Of a stretch of DNA of 64,000 nt, positions 1-13,106 are shown piece after piece. Under the pieces are notes generated by a model, which did no database searches, was not told the origin of the DNA, and saw only the letters and a list, made by a program, of their open reading frames with translations. The first letter of the stretch is position 1; every line of letters begins with the position of its first letter. Position numbers and translations under genes: made by a program. The DNA comes from Paramecium pentaurelia (lineage: Eukaryota; Ciliophora; Oligohymenophorea; Peniculida; Parameciidae): contig CAJJDO010000041.1 in assembly GCA_905183005.1 (NCBI GenBank), positions 192,075 through 256,074 of the forward strand, written 5' to 3'.

Positions 1-6
1 GTAAAA

Positions 7-538
7 TCATTTTTTGCCTTTATTGGTTTTAGCAGCACCTTTTTGAGCTTTTTATTAAGCTTTAACTTCTGCTTTTTATGCTACTTTTTAAGCTGCAGCA
101 GGTTTCTTCTTTGAAGCTTCAATTTACTTTTGCTTTCTGTCCTTAATTTCTCTGGCTGCTTATTCAGCTTATGCCTTTCTAGTTTCTAGATGTCATTAGA
201 AAAATGTAATACTATCATCTTCCTTTCTTCTTCTTCTGATTTCTTCTAATGAAATACCAACAATGGCTCTTTATACTTTAAGATTTCTAATTCTTCTTTT
301 CTTAGCTCCTTCATCTGTCTTAATTTTCTTATTCAATCTTCTCCAAGCAACAGTCCATTGAATTTCTTATGATTTAATCTTAATATTATGATGATTCAAA
401 TACTTTTCTTGCACTAAATGCTCTACTCTTTTAATTCAAGTAGTAGAAGAGTCTGCCATCTTTGGCAACGAATCTTCTTCCATGTCCGGGATAGATTCTC
501 CATTCACTAAAGGAGCACAAATCTGTTTTGATAACCAT
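7..538 (-). CDS. RPL24: 60S ribosomal protein eL24
   Basis: Large-subunit ribosomal protein eL24, cytosolic. Read with code 6, the N-terminus is MVIKTDLCSFSEWRIYPGHG, the family signature (human MKVELCSFSGYKIYPGHG). It is followed by RRFVAKDGRLFYYLN, then IQWTVAWRRLNKK and RRRIRNLKVQRAIVGIS-like segments, and ends in an Ala/Lys-rich tail. Reading from the YYLN exon into the IQWTV exon needs a +1 frame change. A 19-nt GT..AG intron (GTAGAGCATTTAGTGCAAG) supplies it and gives about 170 aa, close to the usual 157-160 aa. A one-base sequencing error is the alternative. It lies 28 bp downstream of the LRR gene on the same strand. Identity is very secure; the intron is less so. Confidence 0.93.
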
Positions 539-566
539 TATTTAAAAAATATTTAAATCTTAATTT

Positions 567-1857
567 TCATTCCATTACCGAGTGTTTCAATGTTTTATCT
601 TCAGGATCTTCAATCTCTCCAGCCCATTTCTTAGTTTTTAATTTCCCTTATAATTCATTAACAACATCCTATATCTCTTCTTAAGGTTCATTAAGTTTTT
701 CTAGTTCCCCTAATTTTTCTTCAATTTCTTCTAATTTAGCAAGTTCAATCATTTATTTAACTTGTTTGTCTTCATCTACCTCTTCTGGTTCTTCCTTATG
801 TTCTATCTATTCTGTTAATTTATCTATGATTTCATTTTATTTAAGTAAAGCATTCAAATCTTCAACCAAATCAAATTCTTCAATTTCATTATCTTATAAT
901 CCAACATAAGTTAATCCAATGTCTTCTCTTTCAAGAACATTAATAAATTCATATATGGCCTTATTAGTTAAATGATTATTCCACAATTACAATTTCTTTA
1001 GATATTTTAGACTAGGCCATAAAATTATTGCAGCACTATCTGAGAATCCTGTGTTTCCTAAATTTAAATCTTCAAGTGTTTTGTTTTTCTTCAAACAAAC
1101 TGCCAACTATTTGATTGTAGCCAATTCCATTCCTATATCATTTAAATATAGAATTTTTATAGTTTTATTTTTCTTCATAGCTTAAAAGAATGGAACTAAA
1201 GATTTTGATGTTAATGGATTATTGCCAAAATGAACTACTGTAAGATTAGGTAAACTATTGGTAGCTAATAATGTGGAGAAACAAATCAATCCTATAAAAT
1301 AGTTATATATAATATTACCATAATCTGATATATTATTTGCTGGCACTTGTAATTATTATAGATTCTTTAATTCTGGTAATGCATAACAAAGTTATATGAA
1401 AGTAGAATCATCAATTGAACAAGAACTCATACTTAAGATTTTCAATTATTTGAAGCAACTTGAAATCTCAATTAAACCTTAAATACCAATCTAATAATAT
1501 AGATTATTATTAATACTTCTGTTATTTCATTATTCCCAATATATATTTCCTTTAATTTGTCATGCCATTACAATCCTGTCAACATGTCAATAAATCCTCT
1601 ATCAGTTATTGAATTTGCTCCAATGTGAAACACTGTTAATTCTGCTTAACATTCATGAAGATAGAGTGCTATCTTTGAATATTTGAATAGATCATTACAG
1701 TCAAAGCATCTAGATCATCTAATTTCTTTGCACTTACATCTAAAAACTTTCCACAGCTCTTCAATTCCTCTAACAACCATTACTTACGCTTTTCGACCCT
1801 TTCTTCAAATTCTTTTTTAAACTATTCTTCATCAATCTACTTGTCATTTTGATCCAT
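567..1857 (-). CDS. Leucine-rich repeat protein (ribonuclease-inhibitor-type LRRs)
   Basis: About 403 aa after removing three introns (26, 26 and 27 nt), which bring start and stop into one frame. A charged N-terminus (MDQNDKQIDEEQF) is followed by repeated LRR units such as LTVFHIGANSITDRGF, LKEIYIGNNEIT, LTVVHFGNNPLTSKSL, IKILYLNDIGMELATI and LEDLNLGNTGFSDSA. These have the long 28-residue spacing of RNH1/NLR-type repeats. The C-terminal third is a Glu/Lys-rich, probably helical tail. Such proteins are binding scaffolds; in ciliates many are axonemal or regulatory, but nothing here fixes a partner. No signal peptide or membrane segment is seen. Function unknown beyond the fold. Confidence 0.85.
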
Positions 1858-2046
1858 TTATATATATATATATATTTATAATATTATTTTGTAACTTATA
1901 TACTTCAATTATATGATCAATTCAAATTGTAATTAGTATTACTTAGATAAAATAATATTATCAAGTAAATCAATAATTGTTGAAGGAATCAAAAATATAA
2001 ATATTATGACATCTTTTGCTTTAAATAAACATAAATATTTTTTAAA

Positions 2047-3183
2047 ATGTAAGGACACGAAGATATTACAAAAGTTTATACATTTGAAAAGACTTTAGGA
2101 GAGTAAAACACTATATTTAATTAATTAGAGGTGCCTTTGGAGTTGTAAAGAGAGCAAAAAAGAAATCAAATGGAGATATGTATGCTGTTAAAATCATCAA
2201 TAAGTAATTGTTGATGTGATTAACAATTAGAGACAATTTATCAAATGAAGATTTGTAAGCTTTATAGACTGAAGTTGAAATTCTAACTTAAGTATAATAT
2301 TATACTTATTTTTCTAGATTGATCATCCAAATGTAGTGAAACTTTATGAAATTTATGAGGATGATACTAATTTTTATATGGTTATGGAATTGATGACTGG
2401 AGGTGAAGTAATAAATTTATGCTTAAATTTTCAGCTTTTTGAAAGAATAGTTGAAAAAGATCATTTTAGTGAAAAAGAGGCTGCTGCTACATTAAGACCA
2501 ATTATTGATGCATTATCTTATTGTCATAAAATGGGAATTGCTCATAGAGATCTCAAACCTGAAAATCTTCTATTTTCAAGTAGAGAACCTGGAGCTTTAT
2601 TAAAAGTAAGTGATTTTGGATTGGCTCGATTTGTTACTAATGATGAAGTTATGATGACTTAATGTGGTACTCCTGGATATGTGGCACCTGAAATCCTTTC
2701 TGGACATGGATATTCAGAAGCAATTGATTTTTGGTCAGTTGGTGTTATTCTCTATATCATGTATATATTTAATAATTAAATTGAATAGGTTATGTGGATT
2801 TCCACCATTTTATGATGAGGATAATGATAAACTATTTAAAATCATAAAAACTGGATAGTTCTCCTTCCCATCTCCATATTGGGATAGTATTAGCAATGAA
2901 GGTAAGAATGATTAAGACATATTCTTAAAGCTAAAGATCTTATTAAAGGTCTATTAACAGTTGATCCATCTAAGAGATTTGGAACTGAAAAAATTATGAA
3001 ACATCCTTGGTTAGTAAACAATACAGCAAAATCAATTCCAAATATTTAAAATAAGATGAAGGAATTTTATGGAAGCGCCACCATGAAAGTATAATTAAAT
3101 CTTATTATTTTAATTAGAAAATGGGTAACTTTGTTAAGCTAGCATAGAGATGGGGTAAATTATCATAGATAAAAAAGAAATGA
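2047..3183 (+). CDS. CaMK-family serine/threonine protein kinase
   Basis: About 314 aa; seven introns (26-29 nt) together sum to a multiple of three. A complete kinase domain fills the protein: glycine loop LGEGAFGVVKRA (residues ~15-27), VAIK-type YAVKIINK, catalytic loop AHRDLKPENLLF, DFG as VSDFGLARF, activation segment CGTPGYVAPEIL and the CaMK-style FPPFYDEDNDKLF. It should therefore be catalytically active. The C-terminus ends KLAQRWGKLSQIKKK, a short basic amphipathic stretch that could bind calmodulin (inference). There is no EF-hand extension, so it is CaMK1/DCLK-like rather than a CDPK. The upstream spacer of ~190 bp to the divergent LRR gene should hold both promoters. Confidence 0.92.
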
Positions 3184-3326
3184 TTAATTATATCATCAAC
3201 ATAATTATTAATAGTTTAATAAATAAAAATAATTATTAATAATTTAATAAATATATTTCTGATAATCCCTGGTAAGTTTAGTTATTTTTACAATTAAAAC
3301 TTGTATGATTAAAAATAATTATATTA

Positions 3327-5661
3327 ATGATTTAAGCAAAAACATTCTAATTATTACCAGTTGCTCTTAATAAAACTGAGGAGGCATTTACAGGATTTCT
3401 ATATACATCAAAGAATACATATACTTAATTAAAATAAAAATATAATGTCTAAGGAGATTTATTTATATTGATTAATGGCTATGTATTTTAATTGCAAGGA
3501 GTAAGTGAATGATTAGATAATTTAGGAAAATGGATACAAAGATGATTCAATAGCAGGAAGCAAATATGTAAGATAATTGTTGAGAATGTCATTCACAGAT
3601 AAGATTGACGTGGCATTGTTTACAGTTCCAAAAGATAAGGAATACAGATTAGGAGTTTTTGATATTGAATTAGATATTGTTTAATAATAAGGAAGTTTAG
3701 ATAGAGTTGAATTGAATTCAGAAGATTTAGCACCATTTTTGAAAAGAGCATATAATGGATAATTTTTTAGATCAGGTTAAATTCAGTTATTTTTATATGA
3801 AGGAAACACTTATTTATTTAAAGTAAGTAAATCCATTATAAATCATAGGTAACTCGCACAGATGTTTTGAGTGTAGGAGTAGAATCATAATAAGTCAAAT
3901 TTATGGGAGGAGGTATGTTGGTTGATGAGACTGAAATTGAATTTAGTATTAGATAAGGAGTGAATCAATTAAAAATGAAGAATGCTTCAACACATACAGC
4001 TAGTATATTTAGAGAAGACTTTTCATTTGATAAATTAGGAGTTGGAGGTTTAGATAAAGAATTAGCAAATATATTTAGAAGAGCATTTTCATCTAGAAGA
4101 TTTCCATAAGCATTCCTTGAAAAATATGGAATAAAACATGTTAAGGGTCTCTTATTATATGGTCCTCCAGGTACTGGTAAAACTTTGATTGCAAGATAAT
4201 TGGCTAAAGTATTGAAGGCTGTACCTCCTAAAATTGTGAATGGACCAGAGATTTTCAGTAAATTTGTTGGAGAAGCTGAAGAAAATGTTAGAAAATTATT
4301 TGCTGAAGCGATTGCTGATTAAGAAACAAAGGGTGATTAAAGTGATTTACATATAATTGTTTTTGATGAGATGGATGCTATCTGTAAATAGAGAGGGTCA
4401 ATTAATTCAGGATCAGGAGCATATGATAATGTTGTCAATTAATTGTTATCAATGATAGATGGAGTCAATTCTCTTAATAATATATTGGTTATTGGTATGA
4501 CTAATAGAAAAGATTTGATTGATGAAGCTGTACTCAGACCAGGAAGATTTGAAGTTCATATAGAAGTAGGATTACCAGATGAATAAGGCAGATAATAGAT
4601 TTTAAACATTCATACTGAAAATCTTAAAAAGAATGATGCACTTGATAAAGATGTAAATTTAGAAGAATTAGCTTCAATTACCAAAAATTATACAGGAGCT
4701 GAAATCGAAGCAGTTGTAAAATCTGCATCTTCATTTGCATTCTAAAGAATGTAGAATATTTTTGATTTTTAAAAGAAATTAAATAAATAAGATGAACTCA
4801 AAGTCAAAAGAAGTGATTTCATGAATGCTTTAGATGAAGTTAAACCTTAATTTGGTATTGATTCAAATAAATTTGATTTGTTACTCAAAAATAGATTAAT
4901 TGATTTTGGAGACGAATTCAAAAAATTACAGAAAATATTAAAGAATACTATTGATTAAACTAGATTTGGTAAAAACTCATAGTTAAATTCTGTTTTATTG
5001 GAAGGAGAATAAGGTTCAGGTAAAACAAGTGTTGCAGCATGGCTTGCAGTAGAATGTGGATTCCCTTATGTTAAATTAATATCTCCTGAAACCTTCATTG
5101 GTTTAACTGAAGGTGCCATAATAAATTAAATGGTTAGAATCTTCAATGATGCTTACAAATCATCTTTATCTTGTATTCTGATTGATAATATTGAAAGACT
5201 TATTGAATACGTAGATATTGGTCCAAGATTCTCAAATGCAATCTTATAAGCCCTATTAGTTCTGATCAAGAGATTGCCAGATAAAGTATCTTACATTATA
5301 TTAACCATTTTAGTCTTAATGCAGAATTCTTATTATCGGTACAACATCTTAATATTAAATTATGAAATAATTAGAAGTGGTATCATGTTTCAATGTTTCA
5401 TTCAAAGTACCAAATTTAGTTAAGTCAGATGAAATTAAATTAGTCTTAACAGATTACTTGACAACTTCACCTTAATCTTAAAATAAAATTTAATTATCAT
5501 AATAGTAAGAATAGTAAGTTAACATGATTGCTTCTTAAATCAAAGATATTCCAATCAAAAGATTATTGATGCTGCTTGATATGGTTAGTGCTTAAGAAAA
5601 AGGTTTGAATATTGAGGAATTCATGGTTTGCTATACCACAGTTATGATGAATCACATTTGA
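3327..5661 (+). CDS. NSF: N-ethylmaleimide-sensitive factor (NSF/Sec18), AAA+ ATPase
   Basis: Hexameric ATPase that disassembles SNARE complexes after membrane fusion. About 751 aa with three introns (25, 26, 28 nt), the same size as animal and yeast NSF. The N-domain starts MIQAKTFQLLPVALNKTEEA. D1 has LLYGPPGTGKT (~residue 257), the Walker B FDEMDAICKQRG and the second-region IGMTNRKDLIDEA. D2 has the divergent GEQGSGKT (~544) and ILIDNIERLIEYVDIGPRFSN, typical of the NSF D2 ring, then IIGTTS. The GVGGLDKELANIFRRAFSSR linker is diagnostic. Start chosen because it begins the conserved N-domain. The 143-bp gap from the kinase gene contains a short imperfect direct AT repeat. Confidence 0.96.
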
Positions 5662-5752
5662 GAGTAATGTATTTATTATGATTATATTTATCTACATAAT
5701 TAATTATAATTAAAATTGATTTAAAATAGTGACTTAAAATTATATAAATCCA

Positions 5753-7752
5753 TCATTATTCAACAAAATCACTAACCAATATTTATGGTGATTATTTTTT
5801 TTTAAACTCATGTTATATTTATAAAAGTTTTATTAGGTTTGGATCCATCAAAGAAATAAGTTTATTAGTAATAGGATCATCCAAATTCTCAAGCAATTAA
5901 TCCAATACTTATTGGGCTTCTACTGATTTTTCTTTTAATCCTTTAAAAGGTTTTAGTAAAGAAGAATACTGTTAATTTTCACCTTATTAATGATTTGTAG
6001 GATCAAGACTGATTAAAGGTTTAGGAAGAAACTCAAACAATTAAACTTATTCTTTTGAAAGTAAGATCATTTTTAATTTGTCTATTTCTTGTAACTTGTC
6101 AATAATAAATAGTATATCAAGACACTTATCTAATTTTGAGACTGAATAATTTAATTATTTGTACTTCCCTTCTTTTTTTCTTATATAATAAGAATATAAT
6201 ATTACCCACACTTCAAATACTTCAAATAATCAAATGGACCAAATTGTAATTTTAATGTTGCAACATTAAAGAATTTTCTAAAAGCAGAATTAATTCCTTT
6301 TTATAACATTTTATCATTTTCTGGAGAATTTGTAAAATTTTAAGAAGATTTTTCAGTCTGAACACAATTAATTGTATCTGCTTTTTATGTTTTTGCCTTG
6401 ATTCTTCCTCTTGGAAATCGTGTACTTGTTTTTGATTTCATTTAGTTTAACATTATTGAAACATCATTTTCATTAGTTTAAATATTTTCTTAACCACCAT
6501 TAAATTTCTCAAAAGACTTATTTTTGTTTTGATTTTCTTCTTAATCTGTTTATTTTTGACCTTCAAAATTGAATAAACTATTTATTATTTCCATTTTGAA
6601 TGCCATTTAGGAAAATGGTCTTACAATAATTGAAAATGCAAGCATTAATAATTCCCATAAACCTCCTGCTTAAGCCAAGATATCTTATAATTTAGGATAA
6701 ATTCTATAACTAATATTCTCAGTATTTGATAATCTAATCATAACTGTTGCAAGAGATTCATCACTATTAAAATCAATAATCTCTTGACTTTTTTAATACC
6801 TTATAGTAGAATCTTTTCGAACCAATTCATCTAATAAACCTTCCTCAGTCAATGTTGTAATTGGTTACATAAACAAAGTAATGTCTTTCATTACTTAACT
6901 TGAAATTGTGGTTTATACTTCTTCAACCTTTGGAACATTTGGTTATTGATAATTCCTTAGATCAATATTATATGAGGATATCTAAAATTATATATAATTC
7001 CTCCTTAATTTTTCTTAAATTTATTCTTTTGACTTACATATTATACTCTCACCTATTTACATAATAATAACTACTATTGTTTGTATCATTAACACATAAT
7101 TTAAAATTTACGTATAAATAAGTATAGTTATTTTAATCAGGAGTACCTGTCAAACTTAACTCTGAAATTTTTTCCCAATCTATACAATAAGTATTATTAA
7201 AATCCACATTGTCTAACTACTCTTCAATTTCCTCGAAAGTTATTCCAATCTTAGCACATTTGTTAAGTGGAATCTATGTTTTTGTTAAATTTTAAATTGT
7301 TTTATTATCGACTCTGCTATCAAAATAAAATCTTACATTCTTTAAACTCTATTAACCATAAAGGCATTGACTTGATAAACTGACTCATCTATGTAGTTTT
7401 TCTAATTATCATTTTGGAAAGCAAATTATAAAGTGAAGTTATCAGAAACTAATGGATAAATAGGTATCTCTTCATAATAAACCTCTGAATACAGAGTTTG
7501 GAATTCTTTTCTCCTTCCTAATTATACAAATTTGTTAACAATATATGTTATTATGCATCCAAACATCAATACCGTCATTAATGCTCCAAACATCGATTGA
7601 TGTAAACGCTTCTTTTATATCATTAGTTCAACAGGTGATGCAAAAATATCTATTTTTTTAATTTAACGCTGAATTTGCTTTAATTTATTTTGTTTCATCT
7701 GGAAAATTTTAAATTTATTTTATATATCATATACAATGTTTGATTCGCTCAT
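5753..7752 (-). CDS. Two-helix membrane protein, paralogue of the 11.4-13.1 kb gene
   Basis: Roughly 620-640 aa with several small introns. A hydrophilic N-terminus (MSESNIVYDIQNKF) leads to a transmembrane helix around residue 55-75 (MFGALMTVLMFGCIITYIV). A large polar region with NNTY and NNSS sequons follows, then a second hydrophobic segment GGLWELLMLAFSIIVRPFS. A cytoplasmic-looking tail contains CLDILFIIDKLQEIDKLKMI and LFEFLPKPLI. The same blocks, in the same order, occur in the gene at 11384-13078, so the two are paralogues. The topology suggests a large loop between two helices on the extracellular or lumenal side. I do not recognise a named family. The last exons near 5.8-6.3 kb are less certain than the core. 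Confidence 0.8.
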
Positions 7753-8241
7753 CTTTTTCATAAACTTATCATATTTATAGAATAGTCATGTAAATTATTT
7801 AAAATTTAACTAACAACATTATTTCTTTCATTTATCAATATTTTACATTAAACTAAAAGATAATAAAATATTAACTGAATGCATTGGCATTAAAAATTAT
7901 AATTGTAATAATGTTTTATTAAAATATTAATTTAATCTTTAATCTAAATTAAGCAAAGATTATTTTTAGACATCATCATTCAGAGATATATTTTAATAGA
8001 TAGATAATAAAGTATTTTTCAAATAATAAAATTTAATGAAATTTAAGAATATAGAAAAATCATTATCATTAAGTAATATTAATATTTTAATAGTATAAAA
8101 CTTATAATTAAGTAATTTTTCTATTATTTCTGAAATCTCTTTATAAATTTACAAATATTGAATTCCAACTTCAATTTATTAATATGGTTGGAATATTAAA
8201 ATTTCAATTTAACAATTTATAATTATTTATATATATTTATA
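7753..8241. other. Intergenic, AT-rich, no gene seen
   Basis: 489 bp between the 3' end of the ISWI gene and the start of the membrane-protein gene, both on the minus strand. It is almost pure A/T with TGA codons scattered in all frames. It must hold the ISWI 3' region and the downstream gene's promoter. No RNA gene or repeat worth naming was seen. Confidence 0.6.
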
Positions 8242-11200
8242 TCACAATTTAACTTTTTTCACAGATTCTGAACCATCTTGAATTTCATCTTCTTCATTTT
8301 TCATTTTCTTTTTTTATGAGTCTTATTAAACTTTAGGTTTATCAACATATGTGCTTTTTGCAGCAGAACGTCCCATAGAATTATTTTCTTTTTCTTTATC
8401 GAGTACTTTAACTAGAGAAATAACTCTATTTTTGAGTTCATTTTCACTTTTGCATTTGAATGCATGATCAAATCTAAACATTGGTTCTTTTCGAATAGAT
8501 TATTTAAGTAAGGTCCAATTTCCATAACCAACCTCATTGGTCATATAAATAAGATATTTATCATTCTCTAGACTAAAGTACTTACTTTTGAATTTATTAT
8601 ATAATTATGGAGTAAATACAAGTTCATATTTTGGTTAATGAAAATGTTTACATTTTTCTTCAATTAATTTTTAACCATTAGTTTTTTATTCAATTAATTT
8701 TTATCCTCTTTCAATCTATTTAACAATTTTTTCTTTTTCACTTAAACCATCTATTCTTTCCCAAAATGCTTAAGAATAAGCTTTTACTTCATCAAGAGAT
8801 TTTGATTTAATAAATTCTTAAATTTTCTCATAAGCATCCTTTCCATACTTTTCATTAGCTGTAATGAAGTCTGTAAATTCTTGTTTATTCCAATTTTTAA
8901 ATCCAGTTTCAAGTAATTATTTTTATTCTTGTCTTTCTTCTAATGTAAGTCCTCCTAAATCCAAATTTTCTTCATTATCAATACCTTTCTTTTGAGTCTT
9001 CTATTATGCTAGATAATCTTCTTCTTTTTATAATAAATATTATAATCTATCTTTATTCTCATATAAATGATGTTCTTATAATTTGATTTATTTTCCTTAT
9101 ATTTTTTTAGAATTACCTCCAAGCATCATAGCTCTTTTGTCTCTATTTCTTGTTTTATTCTCATTAAAAAGATTATTAGCTAATGCATCTTCAAGAGCAT
9201 CTTCATCAGTTTTATTTTATTTTTCTTCATTAAAATATGCAAAAATATTAATTTATCCCAATCCTAAATCAAGTGATTACATTTTATCTTTCAAACTTTC
9301 AAATTTCTTTTCAATTCTTTCATTCATTTATTATGTTAATTATTCACCTCTTTTTAAAAATATATCAATATCTTCATCTTTAATATCATCTCCATCAAAT
9401 TTAAAAATCTAAGAGGCACCATGAGTAGTTAATTCTTTTAAATCTTCTTTTGATAATAATTTTCCACTTTGCTTTTATGATAAACGACCTTATTAAATCA
9501 TAAGAGAATCCCAACGTAATTTAATCTATTATCTTTCTATAATTTTCTCTTCAATTGTATGTTCACATGCCATTCTATAAACCATCACTCTATTCTTTTA
9601 TCCTATTCTATGTGCTCTATCCATAGCTTACATATCCATTTAAGGATTGAAATCAGAATCATATATAATAACAGTATCTGCAGTAGCTAAATTGATTCCT
9701 AAACCACCTGCTCTAGTAGAAAGAAGGAAAATGAATTTTTTACTATCAGGTTTTGTGAATTCAGCAATTTGATCATCTCTTTATTAAATTTCTGTTTCTC
9801 CATCTATTCTACAATATTCATATTTTCTGTAATTACAATAATCTTCAAGAATGTTGAGCATCATTGTAAATTATGAAAATATTAATACTTAATGTGTTCC
9901 ATCACTTAATTTCTTTAGAAATTTATCTAACACTCTCATTTTACCAGCAACTTCGATTAAATGTTCACCCAAGGGTGGTAAAGATTTATCTTCAACTTCA
10001 GGAAATAAGTAAGGATGTAGACATATTTTACGTAATTACATTAGTTTATTCATATAAAACCCTTTATCATCACCTTCATGTGGATTGTTATGTAAAAGAA
10101 TATTCTAATACATTTATTTTTATAGATTTGTCATTTTTATGAAAAGATGGATTTCTTATTTAGGAGGAAGTATTCTTTCAACCTCTGCCTTTGTTCTTCT
10201 CAACATGAAGGGTCTTAAGATTTTTTGAAACTTTTAAACCATTTCAAGATTTCTTTGATCCAAGTCTTCTTATTTGAATGTTTCATTTCCTTCTTTTAAT
10301 TTGGCTTCAGTATTAACTTCAAACCATTTATCAAATACTTCAGAAGAATCAAATAAATCTGGTAAGAGATAGTTTAATAAACTCCATAATTCATGAGGTG
10401 TATTTTATAATGGAGTACCAGTCAACAACAATTTATAATTGGTTCTAATTTTACGAAGATTTTAACTAATGATGGCATCTTCATTTTTAATTTTATGAGC
10501 TTCATCAATAATAATATATTTGTATTAAAATCTTCGTATATGTTTCAAACATATGTTGACTCCTTCATAACTTGTTAAACAAACATCAAATTTGCCAGGT
10601 TGGAAAAACTTATTGATAATATCCTCTCTTTCTTCTTTGACAGCTATTAACTTTACTATTCTAGCACATGGTAACCATTTCTTGAATTCTCTCATCCAAT
10701 TACCTAGAGTAGATTTTGGAGCCACAATTAAATGTGGTCCACTAATCTTAGTATATTCTTTTAGAAATGCTATGAATCCTATTGTTTATATTGTTTTGCC
10801 TAAACCCATTTCATCCGCCAAAATACCATTGATTCCTTCCTCAAATAATGAAATCATCCAATTAACACCTGTCATTTAATATTGCTTTAATTATCCTCCT
10901 CTCAATATAGTAGGTTATTTATCAAGTACAGTTGGTGCATCATCAAGATCTTCTTCTTCACTTGCATCATCAATCACTTGTCTATGTTTACCTCTTTATT
11001 ATGTTAGAACCTTTTATTTTGACTCTTAAGTACGCTTATGACGATGTAATAAGAACATGGCATACTTCTCTGCATTTTCAAGTAATGTATTTATCTTTGA
11101 CTCAATATTATCAAATTTGATCTATGATTAATTAATAACTTCATTTAATACATTTGCATTCAATTTGCTTGTTTGCTTGATTGAACTCATAAAAGTTTTC

Positions 11201-11313
11201 TTATCTTATTCTAATTTCTTTATTCTTTCCTCTTCTTCTTGTATTTTTTAATCCTCATCACTTCCAACTTCAACTTATATCACTTCATTTTCATCTTCAC
11301 TTGAAATACTCAT
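8242..11313 (-). CDS. ISWI: ISWI-type SNF2 chromatin remodeling ATPase
   Basis: ATP-dependent nucleosome spacing enzyme, nuclear. About 1016 aa with one clear 21-nt intron near 9.1 kb. The helicase half has ILADEMGLGKTIQTI (Walker A, ~170), IIIDEAHKIKNE (DEAH box, ~270), LLLTGTPLQNTPHELWSLLN, then LIFSQFTMMLNILED, STRAGGLGINLATADTVI and DRAHRIGQKN (motifs V-VI). The C-terminal part has GFKNWNKQEFTDFITANEKYG (SANT, ~800) and FRFDHAFKCKSENELKNR (SLIDE, ~930), ending in KKVKL like human SNF2H. This SANT-SLIDE tail separates ISWI from other SNF2 enzymes. The HAND region between ATPase and SANT is poorly conserved. Length matches the ~1000-1050 aa family. It starts 70 bp from the divergent gene at 11384. 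Confidence 0.95.
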
Positions 11314-11383
11314 TAAATTAAATTATGATTTTAAGAGGCATCAATTAACCATTTAATCATCAAATTATTTGATCCTTCATTTA

Positions 11384-13078
11384 ATGAAAAAATATAAAAA
11401 ACTACTTAAACCATTTCGATCCCTTGATCTTTTCACTAAACCAGTTTCCCTACTAATCAAAGATTAAGAGCGTCACAAAACCTATTGTGGTGCCTTTCTC
11501 ACTTTGATTATAATATCTATGATGAGTGTCCTGTTATGCATGAATTTCATTAATTTAGATAAAAATCCTCGTTCTTATCAATATTAGATCTACCATTAAG
11601 CTTTAAGTCGTACTCAATCCATGAATTTTACATTTTAAATAACAGGATAAGATGAACAAAACCTAAATGTTATTACATAAGATGGGCCACTTTAGTTGAG
11701 TGAGAATCTCTATCAATTTAATAAATAAGTCAGTCTATATGAAGCAGACCATAATATTTAGTATGTTATCGTTGAGATATATCTCAAGAATACTAGTCAA
11801 ATACAAAAATAAGTGGAAAGTCTTAATTTTTAGTTGTCAATACCAACTTTTTATTATGATTTAAATGATGTTTAGGATCCAGTAAAAACGAGAGTAGAAA
11901 AAATAGAAACAACTTTAAGTCATTAAATTTAAAAAAGAATTGATATATACATGAGTCCATTTACAGTCATTTCAGATGATGGTATGGTATTTAAAGATGA
12001 GAAAAAAGAAAGTGTATTAGCATATCAATATCATCAAGAAACTTATGAAATTGGGAATGGCTAAAAACTACTTCAGTTCAGAATACGCTTAAACAAAACC
12101 GAATTTGTTTAATATAGATCTTATCCAAAATTGTAATAAATTCTTGGAGAAGCTGGTGGGTTATGGAATGTTATTTTTACATTAGCCATGTTTTTATAAT
12201 TACCATTTAGCAATCTATCCTATCGATTGTAAATTGTAAATTCCCTATTTAATTTTTCTAATGATGATGATGCAACATCTGAAAATGATAGAATTTAAAT
12301 TGCTAATGATAAACTTTTGGAAAAAGCAATAAGTCCTTAATAAATAGATAAAAAAATCCCATTATGTTAGAGTGAAGTCAATCTTCCAATAGGACCAATA
12401 TTCAAGAAGTAGAAATCATTCAGTCAACTCAATTAATTGAATATTAAAAAAAGATTATATAGTATACAAAGAAAGAGTTAAATGATCACAGAAGCTGATA
12501 GTGAAAATTAAAAGGCACACATAACAAATGAGATCTCAGCATCTATTAAAAGATTCTTTAGAGTAGTGACTAAGAAGTTGAATTTGAATGTCTTAGAATA
12601 TGTAACCTTTTAATTTCCAAGAGGGAAGAATAATAATAATGTAAAGTATTAGCAATTCGAATTTGCTGTTAATCGAATTTAAAAATCACTTGACATTCTG
12701 TATATTATCAATAAATTACATGAAGTTGACAAATTGAAATTCATACTTCTTAATAATGCTTAGATCAAGATGTTTGATTATTTACCAAAACCATTTATAG
12801 GAGCAGATCCTTAAGACATTTCGGATGATAATTTCTGCTCACTTTTGAAACCTGCAAAGACTCCTTATCAGAAAGCACTAGAGGCTTAACAAGCATTTAA
12901 AGAGATTATAACAAACTATTAGGATCCAATAAATCAGAAACTTATAAATAGTATGGATGAACCTATTATAGACTTAATGAAACTATAATTGAATCAAGAT
13001 ATACAGATTCTAGATACATCAGTGATTAATTAGTTAGTGCAGAGTGCAGAATATAAGCTAGACACAGCAAGATAATGA
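11384..13078 (+). CDS. Two-helix membrane protein, paralogue of the 5.8-7.8 kb gene
   Basis: A single uninterrupted exon of 565 codons (564 aa). N-terminal basic region, then a transmembrane helix near residue 45-65 (GAFLTLIIISMMSVLLCMNF). A long polar region follows, then the second membrane segment GGLWNVIFTLAMFLQLPFS (~residues 265-290) and a tail with LDILYIINKLHEVDKLKFI and MFDYLPKPFIGADP. These match the paralogue's GGLWELLMLAF, LDILFIIDKLQEIDKLKMI and LFEFLPKPLI closely. Unlike the paralogue, it appears to have no introns. Function not recognised. The two copies flank the ISWI gene with opposite orientation. Confidence 0.85.
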
Positions 13079-13106
13079 TTATATAGAGTGAATATATTTA
13101 TATCTA

